A stretch of 60,406 nt of DNA, from NCBI GenBank assembly GCA_002104905.1, contig MCFE01000542.1:1-60406 (forward strand), given 5' to 3'. Source of the DNA: Basidiobolus meristosporus CBS 931.73 (Eukaryota > Basidiobolomycota > Basidiobolomycetes > Basidiobolales > Basidiobolaceae). The translations under genes and the position numbers were made by a program. Below are positions 31,349 through 42,682 of the stretch, piece by piece. Each line of letters starts with the position of its first letter. Positions within the stretch are counted from its first letter, which is position 1. The notes under the pieces were generated by a model. The model was not told the DNA's origin. It searched no databases and worked only from the letters and a program-made list of their open reading frames with translations.

Positions 31349-31357
31349 TATTTATAT
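31349..31357 (-). promoter_or_regulatory. TATA-like box of G2
   Basis: ATATAAATA on the minus strand, 54 bp upstream of the preferred G2 ATG, in a context similar to that of G1. Confidence 0.55.
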
Positions 31358-33270
31358 GATTTGGCTTTTAAATTCAAACGTTGCATAAATATCTTGGCAT
31401 TTTCGTCGTATGCGATCTGGAACCAACGTTATGTTGACAGTATTTCAAATGTTGATAATATTTGCTCTGTTCCCTGACCTCGAAGTCACTCCCAGACTGC
31501 ACCTTACCTGTACTAGATTCTATTGAAATCAACACACATGGATGTCCCAAATCGATTAACCCATTAGGGAAATCTCAGCATAATTGTGATGAATGAGGAA
31601 TTAGACAAAGTCAGTTAAAACTGCTCGTTTGCTCGTAATAACCATGGATTGTTCTTTAAATTTCTTGTACGTGTTTGTGAATTGTATATAATCTACTAGT
31701 ACAACAGGATGGCATTTACTCTTACTATTCAAGTCACAACAAAATGATACGACATCACGATTTATGTCGGCTTGCCTAGTCTAACAAAGAGAAGATAGGC
31801 TGGTGTAGAACAGATGGCCCAGATTTCGGTATCCAACCATGGAATGGCTCTGTGTTACACCCAGAACGCCTACTTGGGACTGATTTTTTTTCCAAGGATC
31901 GGATGACGAATATATCAATCACATTGCAAATTCCCATGGGATCAGATGGAAGGTATCATATTATAGGAATGCTGAACAGTAACGAAGTGAATGGCGTGAT
32001 ATTACAAAGTAACCGAAATGTCAATAATTCCGTTTATGCGAGGTAACTGATCAGCAGTCAAAAAGACAATATCACAAAGTCACAGGCCGAATCTACTCTA
32101 ACGGCTACCAAGTTAGCGGTACTTGGTGATGCAGAGCAATGATATTTATATAAGTGCATCATCCTTCCCCAGCAACTTTATTAAGGCGATCCGTTTGTTT
32201 ACATCAGCCCACTTTGCTTCAAATAGTGCAAATGCTTATTCTTTGAACATTTACGTTTGTTGCACCAAGTTTTCGCAAGTACACTTTCGGAAGGATCATA
32301 TGAACAATCCGAGTTTCTGGAGTAACTTTGATTATTTCAAGTATGATGTTTAAATTTCATCAATTTGCTTGTTGTTTATTTCTCTTATCTCTAGAAGTTT
32401 CTTTGGTACAACCACCAATACCCCTTTATCGCTATCTTACCTATACCCAGTCCTAGACTTCCCTTATATTCGGCTATCACCAATAGGTACTCAATATGGC
32501 TGTCGAAGTCAAGAGCTGATGTTCACCAGGCCACTCATTACCAATGATGGAACGAAACGTGCTCATGAGCTAACTGTCTAGAGTTTAAGAGCCAGTGAAC
32601 AGCGTTGAGATACCCAAGTTTAGCATACACCGATGTACATCAGATTAGCATACATAGATGTACCATCATTTATTACAAATTGTATGGGCTCCGTATTGTA
32701 ATTAGTCATGCAGCTTGCTACTTTGTACTGGGTGCTTTGTCATATACCAGATAAACCAAAGTCGTAACATTTTCCCTATTAGGCATTGAGGTCTACCTGT
32801 ATTCTGCATGCAAAATGCCCGATTTTGTTTGTTTTGAATTAGACACCGATCCGAGCTAATTCTATTGGTGGTGTCGATCGATCTGATGGATCGGGATGAC
32901 TTAGCCGAGATCATGCACCTAACTATTTCAGGAAGCTACAGAAGTGAGGTACTACAGAATTTGGAATGTTCATCCTATGACAATGGTGCTTCTAATTTTA
33001 TCTTCCGAATGATCCTTCTAGGCCTCCACCTATTCATAGCAACTCGTCCTCTAAGCATAAATTCAATAAGAGCACTTCGCCTCATACGGAGTGTGCATAA
33101 TTTACACTTGATTGCCAACCGAGGTTAAATATGACGTATAAGCTGATGGGAATTTAGGATAGAATCCATGCTTTTGGATTTTATTTCAAAAAGATGACCA
33201 ATATTCTATGAGTGCTAGCTCAAAAAATCAATTATTTTACAAGAAAGGCAAAGACGTTATTCCAGATCGC
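31358..33270. other. No gene recognised (about 1.9 kb)
   Basis: Spacer between G2 and G3. Only short open frames without recognisable family on either strand; no cysteine-module or CBM19 remnant was found. Confidence 0.4.
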
Positions 33271-34830
33271 TTAAGCCCAGTCACAGATGATGGAGCCTTG
33301 GAAGGGCTTGCACACGGTACCTGGGGCACAGGCTTGGGTGAAAACTCTACCGTTGGCGCAGACAGTGAATTTGTCGGATTTACCACCGTCAACGCACTTG
33401 TAGGTGCCGTTAACACAGGAGCCTTCAGTTGGCTTGGGGTGGGATCCAGCAGCAACGGTGACGGTCTTGGTCTTGGTCACAGTGACTGGAACACATGGCT
33501 TAGTGGGCTTGGGAGTCTCAACAGGCTTGTGGGTCTCAGTAACTTTGTGAGTCTCGGTAGTTTTGTGGGTTTCAACAGGCTTGTGAGTCTCAGTGTCCTT
33601 GTGAGCTTCGGTGGTCTTGTGAGCCTCGGTATCCTTGTGGGTTTCGGTGGTCTTGTGAGCCTCGGTATCCTTGTGGGCTTCGGTGGTCTTGTGAGCCTCA
33701 GTATCCTTGTGGGTTTCGGTGGCCTTGTGAGTCTCGGAAGCCTTGTCAGTGGCGGTGGTCTTGACAGTTTCAGTAGCCTTGGTAGTAGATTCAGACTTGA
33801 CGCTTTCGGTGGATTTATGGCTCTCGGTCTTCTCGGTAGAGGTGGTCTCCTTGGACTCGGTGGTCTTATGAGATTCAGTAGTCTTGGGGGTCTCAGTAGA
33901 TTTATGAGATTCAGTGGACTTGTGAGTCTCGGTGGACTTCTCAGTCTCAGTGGACTTGTGGGTCTCGGTGGACTTCTCGGTCTCAGTAGATTTGGGAGAC
34001 TCGGTAGACTTCTCAGTCTCAGTGGACTTGTGGGTCTCGGTGGACTTCTCGGTCTCGGTAGACTTGTGAGACTCGGTGGACTTCTCGGTCTCGGTAGACT
34101 TAGGAGACTCAGTGGACTTCTCGGTCTCAGTAGACTTGGGAGACTCGGTGGACTTCTCAGTCTCAGTGGACTTGTGGGTCTCGGTGGACTTGTGGGTCTC
34201 GGTGGACTTCTCGGTCTCGGTAGACTTGTGGGTCTCAGTGGACTTAGGAGACTCGGTGGACTTGTGGGTCTCGGTGGTTTCGGTGGACTTCTCGGTCTCG
34301 GTAGACTTGGGAGACTCAGTGGACTTCTCAGTCTCGGTAGACTTGTGGGTCTCAGTGGACTTCTCGGTCTCGGTAGACTTGTGGGTCTCAGTGGACTTCT
34401 CAGTCTCAGTGGACTTGTGGGTCTCAGTAGACTTCTCGGTCTCAGTAGGCTTATGGGTCTCGGTAGACTTCTCGGTCTCAGTGGACTTGTGGGTCTCGGT
34501 AACACTAGGTTGGGGTACCCAGGAGCTATAGACACTGCAGGTCATAGGAGCGAGTGCCTTGTAAGAAGCAACAGCGTTAGCATTACACTTGGAGTCAATG
34601 AAGCATTGGTCTCTGTCGTTAATGAAAGTCTTCTGGGCTGGATTGCTGTCATCGCAAAGGCAGCCTAGAGATTCATTATAGTTGGCACTGTTTTGATCCA
34701 TAGTGTATTTAGGAGTGCACTTGAGGCCAGCCTTCTCTACACACTTGTTGATACAGATATCAGGGTTTTCCCAAGCAGTGGCAACAGTTGCGGCAGCAAG
34801 GCCGGCAAGAACTTTGAGAGAGAAATGCAT
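33271..34830 (-). CDS. G3: CFEM-like/CBM19 protein with STETEK/THKSTE repeats
   Basis: 519 residues, intact, no intron. Signal peptide MHFSLKVLAGLAAATVATAW. One complete eight-Cys module at about 25-100 (ICINKC, AGLKC, LGCLCDDSNPA, QCFIDSKC, TCSVYS). Then about 300 residues built from STETEK, THKSTE and SPKSTE units, changing to HKTTEAHKDTE-type units, and a C-terminal CBM19 (TYKCVDGGKSDKFTVCANG, GTVCKPFQGSIICDWA). Of the short family members it is the only one with all eight cysteines and an unbroken frame. The stalk is strongly charged with regular Thr/Ser, likely a rigid glycosylated spacer that displays the Cys module away from chitin. Confidence 0.85.
   Translation of the reverse strand: MHFSLKVLAGLAAATVATAWENPDICINKCVEKAGLKCTPKYTMDQNSANYNESLGCLCDDSNPAQKTFINDRDQCFIDSKCNANAVASYKALAPMTCSVYSSWVPQPSVTETHKSTETEKSTETHKPTETEKSTETHKSTETEKSTETHKSTETEKSTETHKSTETEKSTESPKSTETEKSTETTETHKSTESPKSTETHKSTETEKSTETHKSTETHKSTETEKSTESPKSTETEKSTESPKSTETEKSTESHKSTETEKSTETHKSTETEKSTESPKSTETEKSTETHKSTETEKSTETHKSTESHKSTETPKTTESHKTTESKETTSTEKTESHKSTESVKSESTTKATETVKTTATDKASETHKATETHKDTEAHKTTEAHKDTEAHKTTETHKDTEAHKTTEAHKDTETHKPVETHKTTETHKVTETHKPVETPKPTKPCVPVTVTKTKTVTVAAGSHPKPTEGSCVNGTYKCVDGGKSDKFTVCANGRVFTQACAPGTVCKPFQGSIICDWA
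33900..34500 (-). repeat. Minisatellite coding the STETEK/THKSTE stalk of G3
   Basis: Units of about 15-18 bp (GTGGACTTGTGGGTCTCG, GTAGACTTCTCGGTCTCA) alternate to form about 36-bp higher units, all multiples of 3, with synonymous variation between copies. No frame on either strand has stops, so long antisense open frames here are artefacts. Confidence 0.85.
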
Positions 34831-34875
34831 GATTGCAGCGTCGGTTAATGCCCTACAATAGGATCCAAGGCAGTG

Positions 34876-34884
34876 CTTATATAG
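34876..34884 (-). promoter_or_regulatory. TATA box of G3
   Basis: CTATATAAG on the minus strand, 46 bp upstream of the G3 ATG. Confidence 0.55.
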
Positions 34885-36392
34885 CTGTAGGCTCCTCTAT
34901 ATTCTGGGACTTATTTAGGAAACCCGTTCACTCGCCGTTGGTGGAAAACATCTCATAACAAACGGAGGGAAGAAGTCCAAATAGACTCTCTCAACTAAAA
35001 GATTGAAATTCAATCGATTAAATTAATCGGTATACTAATGGAATAATACTAGTCCGTGGTTTCTAACTTTTACATGCCGTTAAGCATTCGACTGCCTTGC
35101 GCCACTTCCGCACAAGAAAGGAATTTGTTGGATCACCTTAGGATCCCCATACTTGGATGATAGAGTTTCGAATTTAATTATTTGGATATCCAATGAGCTT
35201 CCCTGAATCAGTGCCGTTTGGCAAGTTGGTAGAAGATTGAACCCTGGTTTAAGATAAGGAGGAGAATTGCTGTTGTCTCTGGTTGGCTTTTGGTTGCTCA
35301 GTTCTTGGGTTTGCTTGCTTTTTTTAGGTTCGGGACTGGCTTGATATATTATTCATAATGTAATCGGATAACACAAAAGTGGTGAAAGTTTCGATTTCTA
35401 TCAAAAATACATGGGCCTCTAAGCCATTTGATCAATATCGTTCTATTCTCATTGTTGCTACCGTAGTGGAATGCAATTGTAAACGCCATAAAACAAGAAT
35501 GCCATGCCTCCCGACTATCAGGCAATGTTTAGTACTTTTTTTGACAGCGTAATGACTCAGCACACATTTTTATCGAAGCAAATATAATTTGCTGTCAGTT
35601 TAAACCTGAAGTTAGATATGATCGCTATGGTGATTTGATAACACATGAGTTACAGCGATATAATGCTAAAATCGTACCTTTTTGTACATAATTTGAAACT
35701 ATAAATAACTGTTGACCTTACACAGGAGATGTATTCAAGTATATCACAATTTGAGTCATCTTTAGTAGATGGCAGTTTTACTCCGATATCCAATATGGTG
35801 CTTAATATACATTTCAAGAGCAGGCTAATCGGTCCTGCGCTGTGTATTTACGTCTGAGTGTTAAGAAGGCATTATGCTTCGTATAGTTAGAATTGGAAAT
35901 AAGCTCTTATTTTTGAAGCAATTAAAATGCGAAATTCATAACATTTAAAATACCCACTAGACAATATCCCTAATATATGGGCGATTAGAAGGTCAATTGC
36001 AACAACCTCCATCAGTGATCCAAGTGCTCAAAATCATACACATTCATTGTGATTTGCAGTGTTTGGATGAACGTGTAACACCTCGCTGGTACCGTATTTG
36101 TGGTAAACCTTGTACTTAAGCCTAACTACTTATTTCGAATTGCTCACTTAGGTCATACTATATAAAGCCAACATTTTGTGACCAAATTATATGACAATTT
36201 GACTACCATTACTAAATATTGTAACTCTGGTGGTTACACCTAAATATTCACTGGTCTTACTTGCTTGGCTTATAGCCTACAAATATTGAAGTATTTCACT
36301 CATATTCCTTGTTGAGATTTACTGATTATACTTTGCCAAAATATCATATACCATGGACACATAATCTCAAGGTTGTCCAAAGTGCTCAACTT
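34885..36392. other. No gene recognised (about 1.5 kb)
   Basis: AT-rich spacer upstream of G3. No open frame of note and no repeat match recognised until the copia LTRs begin. Confidence 0.4.
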
Positions 36393-36737
36393 TGTTAGAG
36401 TTTGGGGATATTGGAAGTGATTGGGAGAACAGGTAGATTACATGGATTTCACTTAATGATTTATTGAGTGTAAAAGGGGTATTTTTACTTTCATATAGTC
36501 TTGGCAATACAAACATGCTGAGTATGTTTAGAAAGATCCTAAGAGTATTTGTGCAAAGTTTTGAGCAGTTTGAACAACTGTGAGAACTCTCATGTTCTGA
36601 GTACCTGATGTTTTGGTAAAAAGATCTCAGGTAAATCCCTTCAAGGAAATTGGTCAGTAATTTATAAGATTTGTAGGTAATGTTCCAAATGACTAAATTA
36701 GGTGGATATTCAGGTGGAATTGCAGACTTCTATAACA
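36393..36737 (-). repeat. Old solo copia LTR
   Basis: About 345 bp aligning to the 349-bp LTR of the young copia element with many substitutions (TGTTAGAGTTTGGGGATATT start, TATAACA end). No clean target duplication. Confidence 0.75.
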
Positions 36738-37014
36738 CCAAAGGCTTTGCACACATGTTTTTTAGATTTTCCTGAGCATATTTTATGTGTTTCCCTTGCC
36801 AAGACTTTGCAAAAGTACAAATGTCACTTTGTAACTGTTAACCACCAAGCAAAATCCTCATTATCCATTTGCACTCCTGATTACATCCAATACCTCCAAG
36901 TTCTTACTGTGGATTATAAGTCTCAAGATGTCACTCTCTGGAATTTATACTACTGCTGCCACTTGAGATTTCTGTTTTAGGAGTCTTGGAGATATTGGAA
37001 GTGATTGGGAAAAT

Positions 37015-37365
37015 TGTTGTAAGAGTCTTGGAGATACTGGAAGTGATTTGGGAGGACAAGTAGATTATGAGGTTTTCACTTAATGATTGATTGAATGTAA
37101 AAGTAGTATTTATGCTTTTACATGGTCTTGGCATTACAAACATGTAGAATGGGTTAAGGAAGGTCCCAAAAACCTGTGTGCAAAGTTTGGGGCTGTTTGG
37201 ACAACTTTGAGAACTTTTCTTATTCTGGGTACCTGATATTATGGTGAGAATATTCTAAGTAAATCCAAACAAAGAATTTGGTCAGTATTCCCTAGGATTT
37301 GAAGGTGACAATCTAAGTGACTAAGTTAGGTGAATATTCAGGTGGACTTACAAATTTTGACAACA
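37015..37365 (-). repeat. LTR of an older copia element (its 3' LTR)
   Basis: About 351 bp from TGTTGTAAGAGTC to TGACAACA, clearly related to but diverged from the young LTRs. It adjoins copia pol sequence on its right, as a 3' LTR of a minus-strand element should. Confidence 0.8.
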
Positions 37366-37998
37366 CTCACACTCAGGTCAGAATCAGGACCAGTCAATAT
37401 AAACATTTAGCTAAGATATTCAAACTTGTCTCTAGCTAATGGTTTGGTAAATATGTCTGCAATCATTTCATATGAAGGACAGTAAGCTAAGCTAACTAAG
37501 TTATTCTCTAAAGCTTCACGTATGAAATGATGTCTAATATCTGTGTTCTTAGTTCTAACATGAAAAGTTGGATTTCTACTTAATAGTATACATCCTTGAT
37601 TATCTTGAAATAAAGTAATGGTGTTTTTTGACATAGGCCTATATCCATAAAAGGCTTTCTTAACCACACTGCTTCTTTTGTAGCTTCACAGGCTGCCATA
37701 TACTCTGCCTCTGTGGTGGAAAGTGCTATGGTTGGTTGCTTTCTTGAATTCCATGAAATTACTCCTTGACAGTATTGATAGGTTTATCCCGTTGTGGATC
37801 TTCTGACTTCTAAATTTTGTCCCCAATCAGAATCAGAGTATCCCACAAGATTCTGCTCTGAATCCTTATAAGTGTATCTTAAGCAGACATCAGCAGTTCC
37901 TTTTAGATATCTAAAAATCTGCTAAACTGCTGCAATATGATCAGATCCATAGTTCTGATTATGCTGGCTGACACCTCCCACTGAATATGAGTTATCTG
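37366..37998 (-). pseudogene. Older copia pol remnant (RNase H / 3' end)
   Basis: The minus strand encodes pieces of the copia RNase H region (TITLFQDNQGCILLSRNPTF, DIRHHFIREALENNLVSLAY, IADIFTKPLARDKFEYLS) with internal stops and frame breaks. It is interrupted at 37998 by the young copia element; its sequence resumes for 15 bp at 42683-42697. Confidence 0.85.
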
Positions 37999-38347
37999 TG
38001 TTGTAAGAGTCTTGGAGATATTGGAAGTGATTTGGAGAACAAGTAGATTATGTGGTTTTCACTTAATGATTTATTGAATGTAAAAGTGGTATTTATACTT
38101 TTACCTGGTCTTGGCATTACAAACACGTAGAATAGGTTAAGGAAGGTCCCAAGAACATGTGTGCAAAGTTTGGGGCTGTTTGGACAACTTTGAGAATTTT
38201 CATGTTCTGGGTACCTGGCATTTTGGTGAAAATATTCTAAGTAAATCCCGACAAGGAATTTGGTCAGTATTCTCTAGGATTTGAGGGTAATGATCTAAGT
38301 GACTAAGTTAGGTGAATATTTAGGTGGAAATTACGAATTTTACAACA
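37999..38347 (-). repeat. 3' LTR of the young copia element
   Basis: 349 bp, TGTTGTAA...TTACAACA ends; indistinguishable by eye from the 5' LTR. Confidence 0.93.
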
Positions 38348-38358
38348 CTCCCACTCAG

Positions 38359-41300
38359 CTAAATGTTCATACTGACTAGTCCTAATTTTGACCTAAGATA
38401 TTCAAACTTGTCTCTAGCTAATGGTTTGGTAAATATGTCTGCAATCATTTCATCTGTAGGACAGTAAACTAAGCTAACTAAGTTATTCTCTATAGCTTCA
38501 CGTATGAAATGATGTCTAATATCTATGTGCTTGGTTCTAGCATGAAAAGTTGGATTTCTACCTAATTGTATACATCCTTGATTATCTTGAAATAAAGTAA
38601 TAGGCGTTTTTTGACATAGGCCTAAATCTGTAAAGAGCTTTCTTAACCACATTGCTTCTTTTGTAGCTTCACAGGCTGCCATATACTCTGCCTCTGTGGT
38701 AGAAAGTGCTACGGTTGGTTGCTTTCTTGAATTCCATGAAATTGCTCCTTGACAGTAAAGAAAGGTGTATCCTGTGGTGGATCTTCTGTCTTCTAAATTT
38801 CGTCCCCAATCTGCATCAGAGTATCCCACAAGATCTTGTTCTGAGTCCTTATAAGTGTATCTTAAGCAGATATCAGCAGTTCCTTTTAGGTATCTAAAAA
38901 TCCGCTTAACTGCTGCAATATGATCAGATCCATAATTCTGATTATGTTGGCTGACAACTCCCACTGAATATGAGATATCTGGACGTGTTCCAAGCATGAT
39001 ATACATCAGACTGCCGACCATAGATTGATAAGGAAAGTCAGGGCTTTCAGATGGCACCAAGCTCTCTTGATTTGGTTGAGTTTTGACCAAGTTAAGGTTT
39101 GTCTCCATTGGGGTGGCTGCCGGTTTACAGTCTTCCATTTTGTACTTCTTTAGTATATCTTGAATATACTTGGATTGGCTTAGGGTAATAGTCTGGGTAC
39201 TTCTGTCTATGGAGAACTTAATCCCTAAGTAGTAACTAAGTTCTCCTAGATCGGACATCTTGAACTCCTTAGATAGGCTGGATTTAGTCTCTTCCAATGT
39301 TTCTAGGTTATTGGCGGCTATAATAAGATCATCCACATATAGAGCTAATAGAACTGGATTTGCTCTATCTGGCTTATAGTATATACTATAGTCAGCATTA
39401 CTTCTTTTGAAACTCAAAGATTCCAAATAAGAATCTATCTTGCAATTCCAGGCTCTCGGTGATTGTTTGAGACCATATAGTGACTTTTTAAGCTTGCAGA
39501 CCAAATGGGGGTTATTTTGGTCAACAAACCCATCAGGCTGGTCCATATACACGTCCTCATCAAGTTCTCCATTCAAAAATGCAGTTTTTACATCCATTTG
39601 ATGAATAAAAAACTTATATTTGGCTGCAATAGCCAATATTAATCTGATGGAATTAAACTTGGCTACCGGTGCAAAGGTCTCAGTATAGTCAAGTCCTTTT
39701 GTTTGAGAGTATCCTTTGGCTACAAGTCTTGCTTTGTATCTTTCAATTGTACCATCAGCCTTGTATTTTGTCTTGAAGACCCATCTGCATCCAATTGATT
39801 TTCGGTTGGTTGGTAATTTGACTAAGTCCCAAGTTTGATTTTCCATCAGTGCCTGATATTCCTCAGTCATTGCAGATCTCCAAAACTTCGTCTGAGGGCT
39901 ATTTAGGGCCTCTTTTACAGTCTGGGGTTCATCAACATGGACTGAATAGGCATAGGCTAAGTTTGTACCCTCATTGATATAGTAATTTGGGCTATTTCTT
40001 GTCCGATTGGATCTCCGGGCATTTGATACTGGAATGATCACTTCTGGGATATTCCTGGGCACTGATTCTGGCTGAACCACGGTTGTAGAGTCCTCTGGAG
40101 TGAAAAAATTTTCATTGTTTTGCTCTGATTCAATCCTGACAATTGGTGGACTTGAGATCAAATTTTCGTCATCATCTGATGTCATTTTTTGTGAAAATTT
40201 TGAATTTTCATCAAACAACACATCCCTGGACTTGATCAGCTTCTTTGCTTCGGTATTGTAGAGTCTGTATGCCTTACTCTCATTGCAGTAGCCCAAAAAT
40301 ATGCATTTTACACTTTTTGGCTCAAATTTTGACTGATTTCCGGCCAGTTTTTTGGCATATGCTGTACACCCAAATATTCTTAGATGTTCTGCACTTGGTC
40401 TGTATCCATACCATGTTTCAAATGGAGTAGAATCACGAAGTATTCTGTTATAACTCCTATTTTTAAGATATACAGCAGTGGCAACTGATTCCGCCCAAAA
40501 ATCATAGGATAATTTTTGATCATGGATCATAGATCTTGCCATATCAATTATTGATCTGTTAGCTCGTTCTGCTACTCCATTTTGCTGTGGGGAGTATGGT
40601 ACAGTAGTCTCTTGCTTTATCCCATGAATTTTGCAGAAGTGGATGAAGAGTTTTGAGGTATATTCTCCACCATTGTCAGAGCGTATTTTCTTGATTTTTT
40701 CACCAGTTTCTCTCTCCACCATGGCTTTAAACTCCCTGAACTTAGACAGAGCTTCTTCCTTTCTCTCCATGAAGTAGACCCATGTGTATCTTGTATAATC
40801 ATCAATAAAAGTGATTAAATACTTCATCCCGCCTAAGGATAAATTTTGCATAGGTCCACACAGATCTGAGTGAATTAGATCTAATTTTTTCTTAGTTTTG
40901 ATTAACCCAGAGCTCTTGAACGGTTGTCTGGCTTGTTTCCCATATATGCAGGCTTCACAGTGCTCCAAATTAGCTGGGGGATCAATTTTCACTCCAGAAA
41001 TTAGCTGATCTTTGATCATTTTACGCAAATAATCAAAATTGATGTGTCCAAATCTCCTGTGCCAAAGCATTGGTGTTTCTTCATTTAAGTTACTTATATT
41101 GGCTTCCAGATATGATGGAATATAAGTCAACTTGTATAGATTCTGATCTCTGATGCCCGAAGCAATATGAGCACCATTTTGATCAGTGATCCTGCATCCA
41201 GAATTGTCAAAACTGAAACTGAGTCCTTCTGCTGTGGCCTTGCTTACAGAGAGTAGGTTCTTGGCTATTTCTGGTACATAGAGTACTTCTTTAAAGGTCA

Positions 41301-41778
41301 GTGTATGGCTTCCTTTGCTGCTTCTAAGGTTTACTTGGATAGTTCCTTCTCCCACTGCATCAAGTGTTCTATCGTCACCCATGAAAACCTTCTTAATTGG
41401 AATTTCTTGATATTGGGTAAAAAGTTCTTTTTGGTGTGTAAAGTGTTGAGAAGCTCCAGAGTCAATATACCACGTCTGAGAATCCTTGTTTGTGGTCATA
41501 TTTAGTGCAGATATGAATAGTCTATCTTCAGTTGTTGCAGCATTTCCATATTCAGGCTTCTTTTGCTGATAATCTCTCTTTTTGAAACACCGGTCTGATG
41601 TGTGTCCTTTCCTTTTGCAGTAGTTGCAAAATAGGTTGCTGTTGCCTTTGTAGGGTCTTGGGTACCTCCTTTGTTGGTTATCATTGCTTATTAAAGCATT
41701 TTCTTCTTCCTTCTTATTGGTGCTTGATTTTCTTAATTCTTCATCCAGGAGCCTTCCATATACGTAATTTAAGGTCAA
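38359..41778 (-). CDS. Copia Pol (zinc knuckle, protease, integrase, RT, RNase H)
   Basis: 1,139 codons, uninterrupted. In order: CCHC knuckle CNYCKRKGHTSDRC; protease WYIDSGASQHFT; integrase HHCC (HRRFGH...CEAC) and catalytic core (HSDLCGPM, IRSDNGGEY, NGVAERANRS); RT with YVDDLI; RNase H (GYSDADWGRN, STTEAEYMAACEA). Relative to Gag at 42329 the frame is off by one base. Gag-like coding continues across the join (VSA then LESRTEDLTLNYVYGR), so one base appears missing near 41796-41798 where the family should have a single Gag-Pol frame. Confidence 0.92.
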   Translation of the reverse strand: MTLNYVYGRLLDEELRKSSTNKKEEENALISNDNQQRRYPRPYKGNSNLFCNYCKRKGHTSDRCFKKRDYQQKKPEYGNAATTEDRLFISALNMTTNKDSQTWYIDSGASQHFTHQKELFTQYQEIPIKKVFMGDDRTLDAVGEGTIQVNLRSSKGSHTLTFKEVLYVPEIAKNLLSVSKATAEGLSFSFDNSGCRITDQNGAHIASGIRDQNLYKLTYIPSYLEANISNLNEETPMLWHRRFGHINFDYLRKMIKDQLISGVKIDPPANLEHCEACIYGKQARQPFKSSGLIKTKKKLDLIHSDLCGPMQNLSLGGMKYLITFIDDYTRYTWVYFMERKEEALSKFREFKAMVERETGEKIKKIRSDNGGEYTSKLFIHFCKIHGIKQETTVPYSPQQNGVAERANRSIIDMARSMIHDQKLSYDFWAESVATAVYLKNRSYNRILRDSTPFETWYGYRPSAEHLRIFGCTAYAKKLAGNQSKFEPKSVKCIFLGYCNESKAYRLYNTEAKKLIKSRDVLFDENSKFSQKMTSDDDENLISSPPIVRIESEQNNENFFTPEDSTTVVQPESVPRNIPEVIIPVSNARRSNRTRNSPNYYINEGTNLAYAYSVHVDEPQTVKEALNSPQTKFWRSAMTEEYQALMENQTWDLVKLPTNRKSIGCRWVFKTKYKADGTIERYKARLVAKGYSQTKGLDYTETFAPVAKFNSIRLILAIAAKYKFFIHQMDVKTAFLNGELDEDVYMDQPDGFVDQNNPHLVCKLKKSLYGLKQSPRAWNCKIDSYLESLSFKRSNADYSIYYKPDRANPVLLALYVDDLIIAANNLETLEETKSSLSKEFKMSDLGELSYYLGIKFSIDRSTQTITLSQSKYIQDILKKYKMEDCKPAATPMETNLNLVKTQPNQESLVPSESPDFPYQSMVGSLMYIMLGTRPDISYSVGVVSQHNQNYGSDHIAAVKRIFRYLKGTADICLRYTYKDSEQDLVGYSDADWGRNLEDRRSTTGYTFLYCQGAISWNSRKQPTVALSTTEAEYMAACEATKEAMWLRKLFTDLGLCQKTPITLFQDNQGCIQLGRNPTFHARTKHIDIRHHFIREAIENNLVSLVYCPTDEMIADIFTKPLARDKFEYLRSKLGLVSMNI

Positions 41779-41795
41779 ATCTTCAGTTCTGGACT

Positions 41796-42329
41796 CTAGG
41801 CTGATACAAGGCCCTGAAACTCGTCTGTCAGGCTATTCAGGATGGTAACTATCACATCCTCATCAGTAGTTGGTACGCCCACAGATTCCATCTCATCTAC
41901 CAGCAGGGTAATTCTGTTAATTAGATTTTTCATTTCTTCTCCTGGCAGCATCTTTGTAGTAAAGAATTTTCTTCTCAGATACATTTTCTTGGCAGCTGAA
42001 CATGACTGGTAGGTGTCTTCTAATGCCTTCCAGGCATTCTTTGCCGTTTTTGCTCTTGAGCATTGAATTAGCAATTTGTCCTTGACATTAAGGCAAATGC
42101 AGTTAAAGGCACTTTGTTCTTTCTTCTGGTACTTTAAGGCTTCCTCTCCCACGTTTTTAGGAGGGCATTCTTCTCCCATGACAATATCCCAAAGGCCTCT
42201 TTCTTGCAGCAGCATCTTCATCTTCACCTTCCACACTTGGTAGTTAGATCCATCCAACTTTTCAGCAGAGGGAAAAATTCCAGTAATAGCAGTAGTAGAC
42301 ATTGCAGAGAGTGACAGCTCGGGGCTCAT
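41796..42329 (-). CDS. Copia Gag N-terminal part
   Basis: The ATG at 42329 opens about 177 codons with the copia Gag fold blocks (KLDGSNYQVWKVKMKMLL, KTAKNAWKALEDTYQSCSAA, LLVDEMESVGVPTTDEDVIV, ILNSLTDEFQGLVSA). It ends at TAG 41796-41798. The stop arises from a -1 shift at GCCTAG; an extra C would join it to the Pol frame. A programmed shift is less likely than a mutation or consensus error, because no slippery heptamer is evident. Confidence 0.85.
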   Translation of the reverse strand: MSPELSLSAMSTTAITGIFPSAEKLDGSNYQVWKVKMKMLLQERGLWDIVMGEECPPKNVGEEALKYQKKEQSAFNCICLNVKDKLLIQCSRAKTAKNAWKALEDTYQSCSAAKKMYLRRKFFTTKMLPGEEMKNLINRITLLVDEMESVGVPTTDEDVIVTILNSLTDEFQGLVSA

Positions 42330-42333
42330 AACC

Positions 42334-42682
42334 TGTTGTAAGAGTCTTGGAGATATTGGAAGTGATTTGGAGAACAAGTAGATTATGTGGTTTTCACTTA
42401 ATGATTTATTGAATGTAAAAGTGGTATTTATACTTTTACCTGGTCTTGGCATTACAAACACGTAGAATAGGTTAAGGAAGGTCCCAAGAACATGTGTGCA
42501 AAGTTTGGGGCTGTTTGGACAACTTTGAGAATTTTCATGTTCTGGGTACCTGGCATTTTGGTGAAAATATTCTAAGTAAATCCCGACAAGGAATTTGGTC
42601 AGTATTCTCTAGGATTTGAGGGTAATGATCTAAGTGACTAAGTTAGGTGAATATTTAGGTGGAAATTACGAATTTTACAACA
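42334..42682 (-). repeat. 5' LTR of the young copia element
   Basis: 349 bp; followed by target duplication ATCTG at 42683-42687. Confidence 0.93.

Larger units (their letters stand above)
37999..42682 (-). mobile_element. Young full-length Ty1/copia retrotransposon
   Basis: A 4,684-bp minus-strand element with two 349-bp LTRs (37999-38347 and 42334-42682) that look identical. It is flanked by the 5-bp duplication ATCTG (37994-37998 and 42683-42687). A polypurine tract CTGAGTGGGAG lies just inside the 3' LTR (38348-38358). The first Gag ATG is only 4 bp from the 5' LTR, in GGTTATGAGCC, which may double as the primer-binding site. It sits inside an older copy of the same family. Domain order is Gag, protease, integrase, RT, RNase H, the Ty1/copia order. 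Confidence 0.95.

Noticed and set aside
31852-33128. Several 60-90-codon open frames between G2 and G3
   Set aside because: Chance-length frames in AT-rich spacer, no family features and no duplication partner.
33208-34668. Long plus-strand open frame (486 codons, Gly/Leu/Ser/Val-rich) opposite G3, with similar frames opposite G1, G2 and G4
   Set aside because: The sense strand is a triplet-periodic repeat with few T/A-rich codons, so stops are absent in most frames. Only the minus strand gives a signal peptide, Cys module and CBM19.
37015-42682. Copia LTR 37015-37365 as the mate of 42334-42682
   Set aside because: LTR 37999-38347 is the same as 42334-42682 by eye and shares the ATCTG duplication; 37015-37365 is clearly more diverged.
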